DNA of 64,000 nt from Auanema rhodensis (GCA_964057225.1 OZ059900.1:9868501-9932500), one strand, 5' to 3'; positions 37,209 through 48,608 are shown, counted from the stretch's first letter. Numbers and translations: made by a program. The notes: generated from the sequence alone by a model not told the origin.

Positions 37209-38576
37209 GCTTCATTGTGGCTAATTAGGCAGTCAATTAACTACGGATACTAATATATTTTGATTTTTCTTCTGTATGTATATATATCTATATATATGAA
37301 TAACATTATTATAATAAATATTTCATTTATGACGTATGTTTATATACATAGCAATATAATCAGAGATAGATAAAGCTATTCATTGCTGGAGCAGTCTATT
37401 TCATCTATTTGAATACGTAGATAAAAAAAAAGACAGCTTAAATCCATTGACAATTTCAAGTTATATATAGGCATTCGGTGAGTAAAGCGGGAGATCCGCA
37501 TAATCATATATGACTCATCGCAATAATACAATTATTCTATGAAATATCTATAAATATGCAATAAATTACATGCAAAATATAATGAAAAAGCGCTTCCAAT
37601 TTCAATTGTTATTGTCAGGTATATGTTATTCTAATTATCTAACACAATAATATTTTATGTTAACATTTTTATAATTTCACAATATTATACTTACAAACTA
37701 TGAAATACATGGAGAATGTATAGGAATAAGAATAAAATTGATATAGAAATGTGATAGCAAGAAAATGAATTAGATGTAACTTCATTGTAGATCAATACTT
37801 TTATAGGTCACATAATATGCCAATGGAATTGTGCCAACAACCTTTTTCTCTTCAAATAACAAACAACTGCAAAACATGTTATAAACTACATGAGAAAACT
37901 ACGTATAATTTTTCAAGAAAACAAGAGAATATACAATAGTAGTTCAAATGTTAAAAAAGAAGATAAATTTCCTGCAAAGTATAAGAAAGTTCATTTTGAG
38001 AATTTTACTTTTATAATATATTTACATCAAATTTTATGAGATTGAAGTGTAATGTATGAAACTAAACTATTTTCTTTCGTATTTTCTAGTATTGTTACTT
38101 CAAAAAACTTGAATAAAAAGGATGTAAGTCTTAGAGATTGTAGTATTGTTTATCAACTTTTGAAAAAAGATTATTCGTTTCTATATTGTTCAGAAGACTA
38201 TCAACTGTTACTTTTATTTGAATTTTGAAATTTTCTTAGTTTTACTGATTTTTATAAAGAAATTTTTATAATTATTGTAAAATAGATCATTCAAGTCTAG
38301 TTAGGTGACTCCTTCTCTGTATTATAATTATTGCTCTGATTAGTATTATCGATATATTCAAGTTTGAATTATATTGTGATAAATGAAACTTATTTCCCAT
38401 AATTCTCGCATTTTACAAGTTTTTTCTGTTTTTTTTTTCGCAAAGAAACAATTATGATATAATTTTTATTTATGACTCTTATCAAATAAATATTAAGATT
38501 ATAAAACGATTAGAATAATCGTTTTTTTGAGTATCATTAGAAAAAGCTATAGATATCATGTAATATAGTACAACTG
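37209..38576. other. intergenic 3' flanks, AT-rich
   Basis: Convergent flanks of the small membrane protein (+) and the RING gene (-). No coding signal. A hairpin near 38503 is listed separately. Confidence 0.5.
38503..38525. terminator. 10-bp stem-loop in the RING gene 3' flank
   Basis: AAAACGATTA, loop GAA, then TAATCGTTTT: a perfect inverted repeat about 50 nt beyond the RING stop codon. It may be a 3'-UTR structure; no function is shown. Confidence 0.35.
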
Positions 38577-38905
38577 CTAGTTTTCTTCTTCTTCATTATC
38601 AGATTCAGTTATTGGTATGACGATTGTGTGTACTTGCTCATTTTGAAGAATTTGAGTTCGGCAGAATGGACATCTATATCTTTCTTTGTCCTGTCCACAA
38701 ACAAAGAAAATTCCTGTAAGGCAGTCCATGCAAATCTTATGAGTGCAGTATGTTAATTCTCTTAAAAATCTGAAAAAAAAAATTAGAACTATATCTCGAG
38801 CATATCTTAGATTTCATCAACTTACTTAGTTTCATTACAAATAGGACATTCCATGGATGGAGTCATTTTCATATGATAGAATTCCATCATACGATTTCTG
38901 TTCAT
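38577..38905 (-). CDS. small RING-HC finger protein, probable E3 ubiquitin ligase
   Basis: Two exons, 38905-38826 and 38769-38577, in phase, 90 aa. The RING spans residues 20-63: C20-P-I-C23, then 11 residues, C35-T-H37-K-I-C40-M-D-C43, then 16 residues, C60-P-F-C63, a complete C3HC4 set. The C-terminus is acidic (TESDNEEEEN). RING-HC domains recruit E2 enzymes for ubiquitin transfer. The protein is little more than the RING itself, so substrate choice must come from the short flanks or a partner. The ATG lies 15 nt after TTTTCAG, a likely trans-splice acceptor, which supports this as the full 5' end. I do not recognise an orthologue. Confidence 0.85.
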
Positions 38906-40186
38906 CTTATTAAGAAAATCTGAAAAGGTATGCTACTTACTAATAAAATTATTCAAAAATTTTATAATTAGATAAACAAGTTCGAATAATTATTCAAAAG
39001 AAGAGAAAATAATAATAAATATTATAACCATAACATAGAAAATGAATTTAGATTTAGACCGAATAAGTTGGAACAACATTTAAATAGGAAAAATAGAAAG
39101 TGTGCACAACCATTCAGCAGCACTACGCAGAGTACTAATGGTAAGCAGTTTCCACAGTTGAGCAAGATATAATCCTAATACATAGGTCATTCAAGTAAAT
39201 ATCTAGGCCATTGGTTTGACACCGAACGATAGAAAATTACACCTGTCATTCCTATTGGGAAGATAGTGATAGGATTTGAAAGAGTGGGAAAATACCATTG
39301 GGAGTCGAAGTCTCATGTATGCGTTGACCTATTATTGAAATATAAACCACCAGGCTTGATATTTATATTTGAATACTTATTATATTTATGCTTAGGTAAG
39401 CGATTTCACATATTTAAATATATATATTAATAAAAATAAATATATAAATTTGCAAAAAACTGAAAAAAAGAGTTTCCAATGACGACATCTCAGTAATCAA
39501 ATGGTTAAACCAAGTTGAAACTTGAATTGTCTGAAACATTTCAGAATTACTTTGGAACATGTGTACCAACAAGGTAAGCCTAATTAAAAATCCAAGAAAA
39601 ATCTATTCTTTCAATGGGGAGGGATGTATAAATAAACAAAATGAGGGCGACCTATGCCGTATTACACGCCTGTATAAGAATTTCCAGCTTTTCAAGCAGA
39701 TCGAAACAAGTTGTTAAATTATAAAGTTTTTCGTAATAGTTCTTAATGTTCCATCTTATTTATTATTTGTCTTATTTGGCTGTTTGGAAGTTGAATATTC
39801 TAGATAAAATAGTTTCAAACACCATAATCTTGTTATCTCTTTCAGTTTTTCAGAATTTTGTAATTGGATTTGAAGTCTACGTGAAAATATCTTCTAAACA
39901 AGCTATCTTTACCGTGTTTTGAAAAACAGTTTCAATTGCATGTGCATTCAAAAATTTTTAAAAATTCCAAAAACCAAACTTAACTCATGTACGGAACACA
40001 TTGTGGTCATGTTCTGTAAAATTTCAGAATTTTACGATAAGTGGTTGATCTTCGCACTTTACTATGAATATGAAATATAATATTTATTCTTAACTTTTAC
40101 TATCAGAAATTTTAAAAATTTTGAGTTATTCTTCGTTTAGGTTTAAGAAGTGTACACCTTTTAATTTTTTTTTAGAGAACTCAAAA
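38906..40186. other. intergenic region with one arm of a dispersed repeat
   Basis: Upstream of the RING gene (-) and of the first cluster gene (+). It contains repeat copy 39806-39900, listed separately. A TTTTTTTTTAG acceptor-like site about 12 nt before the 40187 ATG looks like a trans-splice site. Confidence 0.45.
39806..39900 (+). repeat. dispersed repeat, copy 1
   Basis: Inverted relative to 41391-41475 (shared cores include GTAGACTT, GATATTTTCACG and ATAACAAGATTAT on the matching strand) and in the same orientation as a diverged copy at about 47515-47575 (shared TCTACGT and ATCT cores). Copies 1 and 2 flank the 40.2-kb gene. Confidence 0.5.
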
Positions 40187-40870
40187 ATGTCTGGATTGGT
40201 AAGTCTGTCTTTAATTCTATGCATGTTACTCTTTTCGTTGCAGGGTGAAAAAGCTGGTTTCTACGAGCACGATAATATATTTCGAGTGGAGGAAGAACAT
40301 TTTACTTGTTCACATAAACAGAAAGTCATTCATCGCATCTTCGAAATCAAAGATATTCGGGATCGTAAAGAGAGTCGTGCTAAGCGGTTGTACAACTTGC
40401 AACAGGTTAACCCAGTGCTTGTTAGCAGTATCAGCAATAAGATTTTTGAACTGGATGAAAAGGAAGAAGATCTGATGGCCGATCTTCGTTCAATCAATCA
40501 CCTTTCATTGGATATGATTCAGTTAAGAAGGACGATTGGCCAGATTAGATCTCGAATTCAAGAACGCACGGAGCATATGAATGAGGAAGAGAGATCAACT
40601 TACCTTATGCAAATGGAATATCGTAAATTTCATTCACTCGTATCGGAATACATGAAGTTTATATGTAATCAAGCTGTACTTTATATGATAGCTCGTCATC
40701 CTATTCCTCTTGACTTGATGGAAGAGTTTATAGGCACTCGCCAATATTTTTCCAGGATGAGAAAGAACATGAAATCAACTTAGTACGGTTTCTGCTTTTA
40801 ATAATTGTAATCTCATATTTTCAGTCTGGCGAATTGCAAGCTGTTTGATAAGATCAGAGCAAGCACTTAG
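40187..40870 (+). CDS. cluster family member A, uncharacterised helical/coiled-coil protein
   Basis: Three exons: 40187-40198 (M-S-G-L), 40244-40782 (539 nt) and 40825-40870, 198 aa. Charged and heptad-like throughout. The family block near the C-terminus reads EEERSTYLMQMEYRKFHSLV, then SEYMKFICNQ. It aligns without gaps to the four paralogues at 45.5, 48.6, 50.5 and 52.3 kb, with the E-Y/F-R-K motif always 51 residues before the last intron. The 45-nt first intron (GTAAGT ... TTGCAG) happens to be open in frame and would read as a hydrophobic leader; the equivalent intron in two paralogues has in-frame stops, so I treat it as an intron. Likewise the TAG at its 3' end is probably split by the conserved phase-2 intron (TA|GTACGG). 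No known domain; cell location unknown. Confidence 0.75.
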
Positions 40871-40918
40871 AACTACATTTTAATACAATTTTGTATAATG
40901 AATTCATATAATTGTTTT

Positions 40919-40992
40919 GTTATTTTTTACTGAAAATTTTGTTATTTTTTACTAAAAATTTGTTATTTCTTACTAATAAAAATGTTATTTTC
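40919..40992. repeat. degenerate tandem repeat, unit about 22-24 nt
   Basis: About 3.5 copies of GTTATTTTTTACTGAAAATT-like units directly downstream of the family A gene. Confidence 0.65.
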
Positions 40993-41390
40993 TCAAACTT
41001 CTGAATTTTATCGGACTTGTGGGGGTGATAGAACATGGAATGTTATGCAAGAACAATCAGATAATAAATAATAAATTTGAAAATAGAAATATCTGTGCAT
41101 TCTCTGAAATCAATATCTTGAGTGATTGTGAAGCTGATTTAAGGTAATCAGTATTTTAGAGGAAAAACTTGAGGAAGAAAGGACGCAGTATGGAGATTGA
41201 GTGTCGAGAACAATGAGAGGAATAAAGGCAGAGTTTGAGTTCAGAGCATTGAAATCAACGTTTCTTAACTTAATTTATATTGTGATCAACCCTTATCTAT
41301 TACTCTCAACAAACAGTTATTGTGAGAACATTTTGAGATCTCCACACGTCTAATGAAGTTCAGAAGTTTGGGAAAAATACGTAAAAATAC

Positions 41391-41475
41391 GAGATATTTT
41401 CACGTAGACTTGAAATCGAATTGCAAATGTTTGAAAAAACTCAAATATAACAAGATTATACTATTTGAAACCATT
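41391..41475 (-). repeat. dispersed repeat, copy 2 (inverted to copy 1)
   Basis: Reverse-complement match to 39806-39900 over about 85 nt, roughly three quarters identical by eye, so the family A gene sits between inverted copies. Confidence 0.5.
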
Positions 41476-42208
41476 TCGTCACTACTCTTTAATTTCAAGA
41501 CAGCACAACATTTCAACCAAGTGAAATAAGAATTAAGATGAAACATTGATAATTATTAGGAAATAAGCTGTAATCTAATTTGAGTTGTCTCTTACAAATC
41601 CTTAGCTATAGTCTTTTAAGTTTCAAATATAGTCATACTTTCTTAGTTTTAAAAGCAATTTTAATCCTATATTCAATACATTGAAATGATCGCTAATGTG
41701 TTCTCAAATATAATAAATTCAAACGTTTTCTCAAACTAGCAGAAATAAGAAAAAATAAAAAAATAATACAGACAATGACAATCTTTTTGTTACTCTATTC
41801 ATGTTTCAAATTTTTAGTTGTACAGCTATCCAACGAGAATATACTGAGGTTTTAAACAAAACACAAACAGTCATACTGAGGTTTTAAACGATAATCAATG
41901 AACACAATGAAGTCTGGATATACGTCTTGGCTGTTGTTTATTCTTGTGTTTTATCAACGAGATATAATTGGATTACATTGATTTACTATGCTTTGATATT
42001 TTTTAATTTCCTAATAGTGTTAGAAAGATTTATATATGCATATATTAATTTATGAGGATCTGTTTTATTTACCTTTTTATATGTGCTCTACTGCTAAATA
42101 AAAAATAGACACGAGACGACCTTCATTTTTATAATTTTTTAACTGAAATGATATTGTTTCATCTCCTAGATTGTTTTTTTAATATTACAAAATTATTTCT
42201 GTGTATTT

Positions 42209-42291
42209 TATATTTTAAGTTTTCTAATGTCATGCATTACGTGCAACATTCACAATAGCGAGCACTTGGCCCTAATGCGCTGAAATATCAA
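42209..42291 (+). pseudogene. decayed duplicate of the galectin-like exon
   Basis: Aligns with 42927-43015 from the acceptor region through FSNV-x-x-YVQH and the GAAATATCAAT end, but carries an in-frame TAG soon after YVQHSQ and a short deletion. It looks like a dead copy of exon 2 of the galectin-like gene. Confidence 0.5.
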
Positions 42292-42433
42292 TTATGAAAT
42301 GTTTAAAACAAACGATTAATTTTTTTTAATACAGGCGATTAAGTTGAAAAAACTATAATTTATTCAGAGAAATAGTAACATTTTCTTTATTTTTTGTATA
42401 AAATTCATTTTGATACCATTTTCGTTGTCTTCA

Positions 42434-43232
42434 ATGGGGTTCGGCAACTTTAATTTTCCAAGTCTGGTAAGAGTAGCAACCAGATATTTGTTTGATCCAT
42501 CCGTTTATCTGTCATTTTTTGTTGTTTTTGGATCTAATTAGGTTTAAGATATGCTATATTTGAATTTTGTTTTTTTTTCAAAATTTGCGCTCTAAAGCTA
42601 ATTAGCAATGAAAATTTGAATTTTTTATTATTAAATGAACAAATACGATAACTGCGTGTTGGGACCATTAAACTAATAAAAATAATAAATAAGAATAATT
42701 ATTTTTATTTTTATTGAGAATATTAACAAAGTAATCTCATATTCAATATAATGGTATGTGGAATACTTTTCCTCCCCTCCCTTTTTGAGCTATATTTATT
42801 AAGATGATCAAGGCAAAAACAATCGAGTAGATATTTTTTGTAAAACAGTATGTAATTGACACATCTCTACACTGAAAAATAAAGATCAAATTGAGAGAAT
42901 TATGAGAAGGTCGCTGACTATTGTCATTTTATATTTTCAGTTTTCTAATGTCATATATTACGTTCAGCATTTGGAACTGCCTGCAGTAGGCCTTCTAACA
43001 GTACGCGGAAATATCAATCCGGGCAAGTCATTCAACAGAAAAATGTCAATTTTCATCTATAACGTCAAGTAAGGCAAAAACATTCTTTCATTTATATATT
43101 TGATTGATCACAATCAACTTTATAAACAGAGCGGATACTAATCTTCTGATACTTATATTCTTTGTTTTTTTAATTCAAATATTTTGGATTGACACAATAT
43201 TTGTATCACTCAGCTCGCTACTATTGTACTAA
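42434..43232 (+). CDS. truncated galectin-like gene or remnant
   Basis: Exons 42434-42466 (MGFGNFNFPSL), 42941-43068 and 43130-43232, in phase, 87 aa. The middle exon reads ELPAVGLLTVRGNINPG, then a segment ending MSIFIYNV, which fits the start of a galectin carbohydrate-recognition domain (G-x-L-x-V-x-G ... F-x-I-x-x strands). The expected sugar-binding block (H-x-N-P-R, W-G-x-E) does not follow: the last exon is hydrophobic (LLILIFFVFLIQIFWI) and stops. So this is probably a truncated or decaying galectin, supported by the relic copy at 42209. The 474-nt intron 1 is long for this region. The stop lies only 3 nt before the ATG of the next gene. Low confidence that it makes a working protein. 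Confidence 0.4.
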
Positions 43233-43235
43233 AAT

Positions 43236-44881
43236 ATGGTTAGTTTTTACATTTTCTTAACATCATTGTTTAAAGGAAACAACAAACTCACTGCTAGATA
43301 TGAGCAACTTTGAGATTAATGACTTGGATCGCAGCTCTTCTCCTGATACTCTTCTGCTCAGGCCGGAAGCAACAGGAACGAATGAGGGAAATATTGGGTT
43401 AAAAAACCACAAGACTAGTAATGGGGCTGATTCATTCGGTTTGGGTTCTATTGCAACATCACTTGTATCGCATCCTGAGCGACCTAACGGTTTACATAAC
43501 TCTGAACCAATTCCACAGAGCATTCCAGTTCTTTCTACTAATATTACGGTAGCTACTAATTGTTTTCAATCTTGAATTAATGCTTTCATATATTCAGATC
43601 GGTGATTCTAATTGTGCTAATATACTTGAAATATCTGGTAAGCTATATTATACTATACGTACTGTCTTATTAGCTACTCACTTTAGACCTTCCAGAGTTC
43701 AACAATGATGGCTTAACTATGGTTCAGCGACAAAGAATTCAAAGAGAAATTATGGCTATGCATAAAGATCTCGAGGAGTGTAAACGTGAAATCCTCTTCT
43801 TAGATGATATTAATCTCGATATCTTTGTCACCCAGCAAACATACGATCAAGAATTCAAGTTCTATCTGAGAGAATTTGAACATTTCGCTTGCTGTGATTT
43901 CTCTGAAACAAAAAATACACTTTCGGGTGCACATAAACTGAAGAAAATAAGTTCTCTATGCGATGAAATGCTGGAAACTATGGAAGGTGCTTTGGATTGC
44001 TTGACTTTAGCCTGTGAAAGCAAACAATTTTTGAACAATACAATGGCTAGAATAATAGAAAAGAAGTGCACCGATATTCTTTCATGTGATTCAAAGAATG
44101 AAAATATATTTAGTTATTGCAATCAACAGGTAAACAATTGTTTGAAAGAGAACTATTATCAATTTCTCTTCTCAGCAATATCCTGATGATACTGCCAAAT
44201 TAGTTTCTAATGAGCAAGTTACAGACTTTATTCAGCACGTGGTTAGCCGAATTTATTATTCTACTGCTTATTTTTTTATTTCAGATTTTTTTTGGGTGTG
44301 AAGTGTTACCACAACGTCAAATTCATCTGCCTGATCTGATTGTGAATTTCGAATCTAGCATAGTCTAATATTTTGTTAATTACAGATTGAAGACTCACCA
44401 GAAGCAAAGTTTCAATTGAAAGATGTTAGCCGGCATACATTTGCTCATCTCAGAGCTTTGGTATGGAATCAAACAACTTAAAATATGGTTACAGCATATA
44501 TAATTTTTGTTTTTTCAGATTGAAGTAAAAGTTGCTCCGCTTTCTGTTATTCAGAATGAAACGTACCCTTATTTCCGGATAAGACATACAGCATTTACTT
44601 TTGAAGAACTACATTTGGTTGCAAATATTGTGAGAGGAATGCTTTTTTTCTTATAATAGTTTGAGTATTTAGCTGGAAAAAGATAGATTATCTCTAGTAC
44701 AGAGACAATTATTACAGAGAAAAAGAATACGTGTAAGTTTGTAAACTCAAAGAGTATATTCTATTTAACGTTTAAGGACAATGACAATAACATCACTAGT
44801 GATTCTGAAAGTGGCCAGGAACCTGCTGAAAAGCTTGGAACTTCCGGAAAAACTAAAACTAAAACAATGAAAAAACTATAA
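43236..44881 (+). CDS. orphan 410-aa protein, function unknown
   Basis: Ten exons, all in phase: 43236-43238 (ATG alone), 43276-43548, 43598-43637, 43687-44129, 44176-44241, 44285-44341, 44386-44460, 44519-44629, 44673-44732 and 44777-44881. The N-terminal part is low-complexity, Ser/Asn/Pro-rich. Exon 4 is charged and helical (QREIMAMHKDLEECKREILF) with several cysteines. The C-terminal part ends in an acidic then Lys/Thr-rich tail (KTKTKTMKKL). The middle (HVIFFGCEVLPQRQIHLPDL; FAHLRALIEVKV) looks like a folded region, but I recognise no domain. It does not share the E-Y-R-K block of the neighbouring family, yet has the same odd start, an exon ending in ATG directly at a GTTAG donor. An in-frame ATG at 43300 is an alternative start. 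A nuclear or adaptor role would be a guess. Confidence 0.7.
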
Positions 44882-45519
44882 TCAATAATGGTACGATGTT
44901 TTAAACTTTTATTTTAATTGAATTATTTTTACTTGATATATCTCAGTATTATTATTATGAAATGAACATAATAAATATTTCTTTATTATTAATTATATAA
45001 ATTACATAGTTTTTTATATTATTTTTTATTATTTTCTTCGATTATAATTGATGTTTGTAATTATTTATCTATTGACAGATATCTGTATAAATGGCAGTCG
45101 GTTTTAACAATGGTATGTTTGAGAATATTTATTTTGTATTGAAAAAACAAAAAAATTATTTTTAGAACAAGAAAAAGTTTTTAAAAACAAAAAAAAAGTT
45201 TTTAAAACAAAGAAAAATAACTAAAATGACTCTTAGATAAAAGGATAGCCAGTTATTGTGGACTAATGCTAATTGGACGAAGTTTGCATAAGTGCAACCT
45301 ACAGTATACGTGCTCTATTGCAGTACTTGCGCTCTAAAACACAGGTTTGCATAAGGTGAAACTATTAAAATTATTGATTTTTTCTTTTTTTTCTTTCTTT
45401 TTTTAAACATAATTCTATTGTTTTTTTTAATATTTTTAATGTTTTAATTAATTAATTGTTTTTTTCAGTAGTTACCACTAAAGTTCTCTATATTGAGGCC
45501 GGATATTACCATAAACAAT
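44882..45519. other. intergenic region with possible micro-exons
   Basis: Contains ATGGCAGTCGG... (about 45091) followed by a GTATGT donor and a TTTTTAG acceptor leading into a Lys-rich open stretch. It could encode a 25-residue peptide or be 5' UTR of the next gene, but the A-rich repeats make it weak. A TTTTTTCAG acceptor lies near 45468, upstream of the family B ATG. Confidence 0.35.
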
Positions 45520-46181
45520 ATGGTTAGTTAGTTTGAGGCTGTCAATTGCGTATATTTAATTTTAGGCCGTAGCATTACCTTTTCACCTTGACTACTATAT
45601 CTTGCAAAAATCCGAGCGAACTTTTGAAAAACAGTTAAAAGATTTAGAGCATGCGAATCGGAAGGACATCGAAGCTTTAGTGTCTGCTAGAATGGATCGT
45701 CTTCTGATGAGTCAAGAACTCGAAAAACACCATCCAGCTCTTGCATTACATTATCAGACACTGTGCTTGAAAATCAATGAGATAGAAGATGTGCTGATTG
45801 ATCGCATTAAACAATATACAAAAGCTGTTCAAAACCTATTCTCTGTGAAGAAACATTTGTCTAATATTAGAAGACTTCTGGAAATCAGAACTAATTCTCT
45901 CGGAGAAGAAAAGAGGCACCACTACATGATGCAACTGGAGTACCGGAAGCTGCACCATATGATTACGGATTACGTGACATTCTTCAAAAATCAAATTGAA
46001 GCATACGAAGAAGCGGATAAGAATTTCCCAGATGAATTGATTAAAGAATTCGGATCTAATCTGTCAAGATTCAAACAGATGAGAGAGGAGCTACAAACCA
46101 AAAGGTTAATCATCAGCTAGTTTCAAAGTGAATTAACTTTTTTTTCAGTACGAATATGCGCAATTACTTTGAAGAGGAGTA
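45520..46181 (+). CDS. cluster family member B, uncharacterised helical/coiled-coil protein
   Basis: Exons: 45520-45522 (ATG alone), 45566-46104 (539 nt) and 46148-46181, 191 aa. The 43-nt first intron contains an in-frame TAG, so it must be removed, and this fixes the family's gene structure. The central exon encodes long charged helices (ERTFEKQLKDLEHANRKDIE) and the family block LGEEKRHHYMMQLEYRKLHH, MITDYVTFFKNQ, then DELIKEFG. The last exon adds STNMRNYFEEE. Gapless alignment with members A and C-E over 179 codons despite low identity. No known domain, no signal peptide, no membrane helix, so it is probably cytoplasmic or nuclear. Confidence 0.78.
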
Positions 46182-46215
46182 GAACACACATGAATTAGAT
46201 TTTCATTGTTGCTGT

Positions 46216-46216
46216 T

Positions 46217-46258
<42 letters not shown>

Positions 46259-46259
46259 G
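46216..46259. repeat. GTT trinucleotide microsatellite
   Basis: About 14 near-perfect GTT units, 35 nt after the family B stop, so probably in its 3' UTR. Confidence 0.9.
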
Positions 46260-46612
46260 AATTTTCAAATTTTATCACTTTGTTCTGTTTGGTTATGTTC
46301 TGATAAAAGTTGTTTGTTTACAAGATGTTTATTGAGGTCCATACAAATGATTCACACATGAAAACAGTTGATCAAAGCTATCTGTTTCTTCTCATATGTG
46401 CCAACCACACTGGACTTCACCATTAACAAAATGACGTTGTGATGAAACAAACGGAATAACTTGAAAGAACTGTCTAAATCTTTTACAACTTTTAATGGAT
46501 TATTTTAAAAGCTGAGTTGTTCGATATTACTCTTGAGAGCAAGTTACTTATATGTGTCCAAAGAGAACTAATTAAATTAAAACAAGTTTCTTGATATTAC
46601 AATGAAAAATGG

Positions 46613-46655
46613 AGATATACACGATATACACGATATACACGATATACAGGATATA
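46613..46655. repeat. 9-nt tandem repeat
   Basis: Four to five copies of CGATATACA, the last one diverged. Confidence 0.8.
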
Positions 46656-46907
46656 CTCGTATTTTGTCAATACTACTCTTTTCATAGCAGTTTCTACCTT
46701 TAATTTTCGTTTCTATGAGAATTTCAGATAGAAACCGACTTGAACTGTACTTTCAATTTCATAATATTGATTTTTACAGTAATATATATTGTATTTTAAC
46801 ATCAAATAGTATAACATCTTGGTGTAATGGTTGTATTCCAGGTTAGTTGATAAACTCTCCTTGGATCATATCCTCTCCAGGTAAGTTACAAAAATAAAAA
46901 TATTCAC

Positions 46908-46910
<3 letters not shown>

Positions 46911-46954
<44 letters not shown>

Positions 46955-46971
46955 TCTCTCTATCTATCTCT
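46911..46971. repeat. CT microsatellite
   Basis: (CT)20 to 46950, then an interrupted CT/TATC tail. Confidence 0.9.
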
Positions 46972-47159
46972 CCCTCAAAACCACACTCAATTGCAATATA
47001 TCCTTCCTACTTCATCATATATTCTCTCAGTATATATACTGAATACCTTATATCAGCTTCACAATCCTTGATTCTGGTGTATACAACTATTTCCTCCACT
47101 TTGCGGTTAATTATCGTACTTATCACCTGATTTATGAGAATTAAACAATATTAATATGA

Positions 47160-47945
47160 ACATAGTAGTCTAGTGGTCTGAGCATTGGACTGCATTCTAC
47201 ACGGGCAAGTACAATCCCTTTCTGCGTTTTTTATGAAAATCGATAGCAAATCGAGAATCCAAAAAACGCTCGGATGGATTTTGAACGGGAAAAAGTGTTT
47301 ATTTTGGTATTTAAAAGCTGATATCTCTGTTCAAACTCAATATTTTTGAATTTTAATTGAGTCTTTCTGTAGTTCTGATTCATCTCTTCTCGCTCACAGA
47401 GATTTCAAAAACTTTCTCGTTTGGTTTGAAAGTTATAGCTTCATGAATATGAGACATGAAGCCTAAAGTTAGATTTCAAACAGCTCTATCTCCTTAACCA
47501 TTAAGATTTTCAATAATTTTCAATATGATTCGGAATCTACGTAATGAGATCTATCCAATGAACTGTCTATATCGAAGTTTGAAGCACTTTGAAATTTTGA
47601 AAATTAATGGAATTAGCTAGTTTCAGGTTTGAGAAATACAATTTTCGAGTTTTCTAAGTTTTAACTAGCTTATACGATAGAGTTGAACGTGCTGATTTCA
47701 AATTTTAAAATTCCGATTTTCAATTTTCACTTTCAAAGGAGTTACGAGCCTTTAAAGTTTTTGACGTTGAGTATTCAGAAGGATATATCTCCGTTCAGAC
47801 GAATTTTCAGAAGTTTGAAATTATCAGAATGTACATCTACGAGTTTGATTCACCTATGTGATGAATTTCAAAGCATTTCCTTAAAATTTTTAGTTTTTGA
47901 AGAAATCATCCCATTCCATGTACTCCCCCCTTACCTACTTTTGAC
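47160..47945 (+). mobile_element. possible tRNA-derived (SINE-like) element plus repetitive body
   Basis: The head at 47164-47214 has a perfect tRNA A-box pattern (TAGTCTAGTGG) and a weak B-box (GTACAATCCC), but no acceptor-stem pairing, so it is not a working tRNA. It is followed by T6 and then about 0.65 kb with recurring phrases (GATATCTCTGTTCA / GATATATCTCCGTTCA; GTTATAGCTT / GTTACGAGCCTT; TTTTCAGAAG) and a diverged copy of the 39.8-kb dispersed repeat near 47515-47575. The layout resembles a SINE with a composite tail, but I cannot see target-site duplications. Confidence 0.3.
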
Positions 47946-48608
47946 CTAAAATCGATCGATAAACCGTCTACTCTGAAGTTTTTTTACTTTTATAGGTTCA
48001 GAAGAGTTTTAGATAATTGTAGTATTTGACGTTATTTATATGTCATAGTTAACTATGTGATATGAACTCAGATATATATTCTAAGATCATCCTTGTTTCA
48101 TCTTCCAATGTATTGTCAATCTCGTTTTGATGTTCAAAGGTATCACAAAGGAGAATATAATGAAAAACTAAGATTCCAAGTATGAGAAGAGCAATCTTTA
48201 CGTTGTTTCGTCTCTAAAACTTTATTTTGTTATAGTTTATATCTGCTGTGAAGTCTTCAAAAAATTTTCTTAGTTTTTCATCCTATTCTCTTTTACCTCA
48301 AATTCAAGTAATAGTACTCATTATAATAAGTATATTGAGATTCAATCGTAGAAGATTTCATTTTGTTTATCAACGTCGCTTTTTCGTTTTCTTTTCTCAT
48401 TTCGCTCGGAGGCCAAATTTCTAAATTTCTATGTACGAAACTTGGAAGTATCGGTTATCAAACTTTTGATGCAGCCTTATGAGAAACTTGAAAATCTTAA
48501 TTTTATAAAACTTGTTTAATCCTTATTTCTCAAACAATAACTTATCTAATTATGAAACATTTCATTGAACATCAATACAAAGCAAAAAACTCAAATTATA
48601 AGAATATT

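Larger units (their letters stand above)
40871..42433. other. intergenic region with repeats and a galectin exon relic
   Basis: Holds 3' UTR tandem repeats, dispersed repeat copy 2 and a decayed galectin-like exon, each listed separately. A 17-nt phrase (ATACTGAGGTTTTAAAC) is repeated 32 nt apart near 41841-41890. Otherwise AT-rich. Confidence 0.45.
46182..48608. other. repeat-rich intergenic region
   Basis: Separates the two plus-strand family members from the three minus-strand ones. Contains GTT and CT microsatellites, a 9-nt tandem repeat, tRNA-like promoter boxes and an internally repetitive block at 47.28-47.95 kb, all listed. The ORF near 47683 lies in that block and is not supported. 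Confidence 0.45.

Noticed and set aside
40199-40243. Signal peptide in family member A (hydrophobic stretch after MSGL)
   Set aside because: It is bounded by GTAAGT and TTGCAG and matches the position of introns in paralogues B and E that contain stops, so it is better explained as a 45-nt intron.
46821-46880. Second tRNA-like A-box (TGGTGTAATGG)
   Set aside because: No matching B-box at the right spacing and no cloverleaf could be drawn.
47164-47214. tRNA gene
   Set aside because: A-box is good, but the acceptor stem does not pair and the T arm is malformed, so not a functional tRNA.
47683-47949. 88-codon plus ORF
   Set aside because: Inside the internally repetitive block; composition and repeats explain it.
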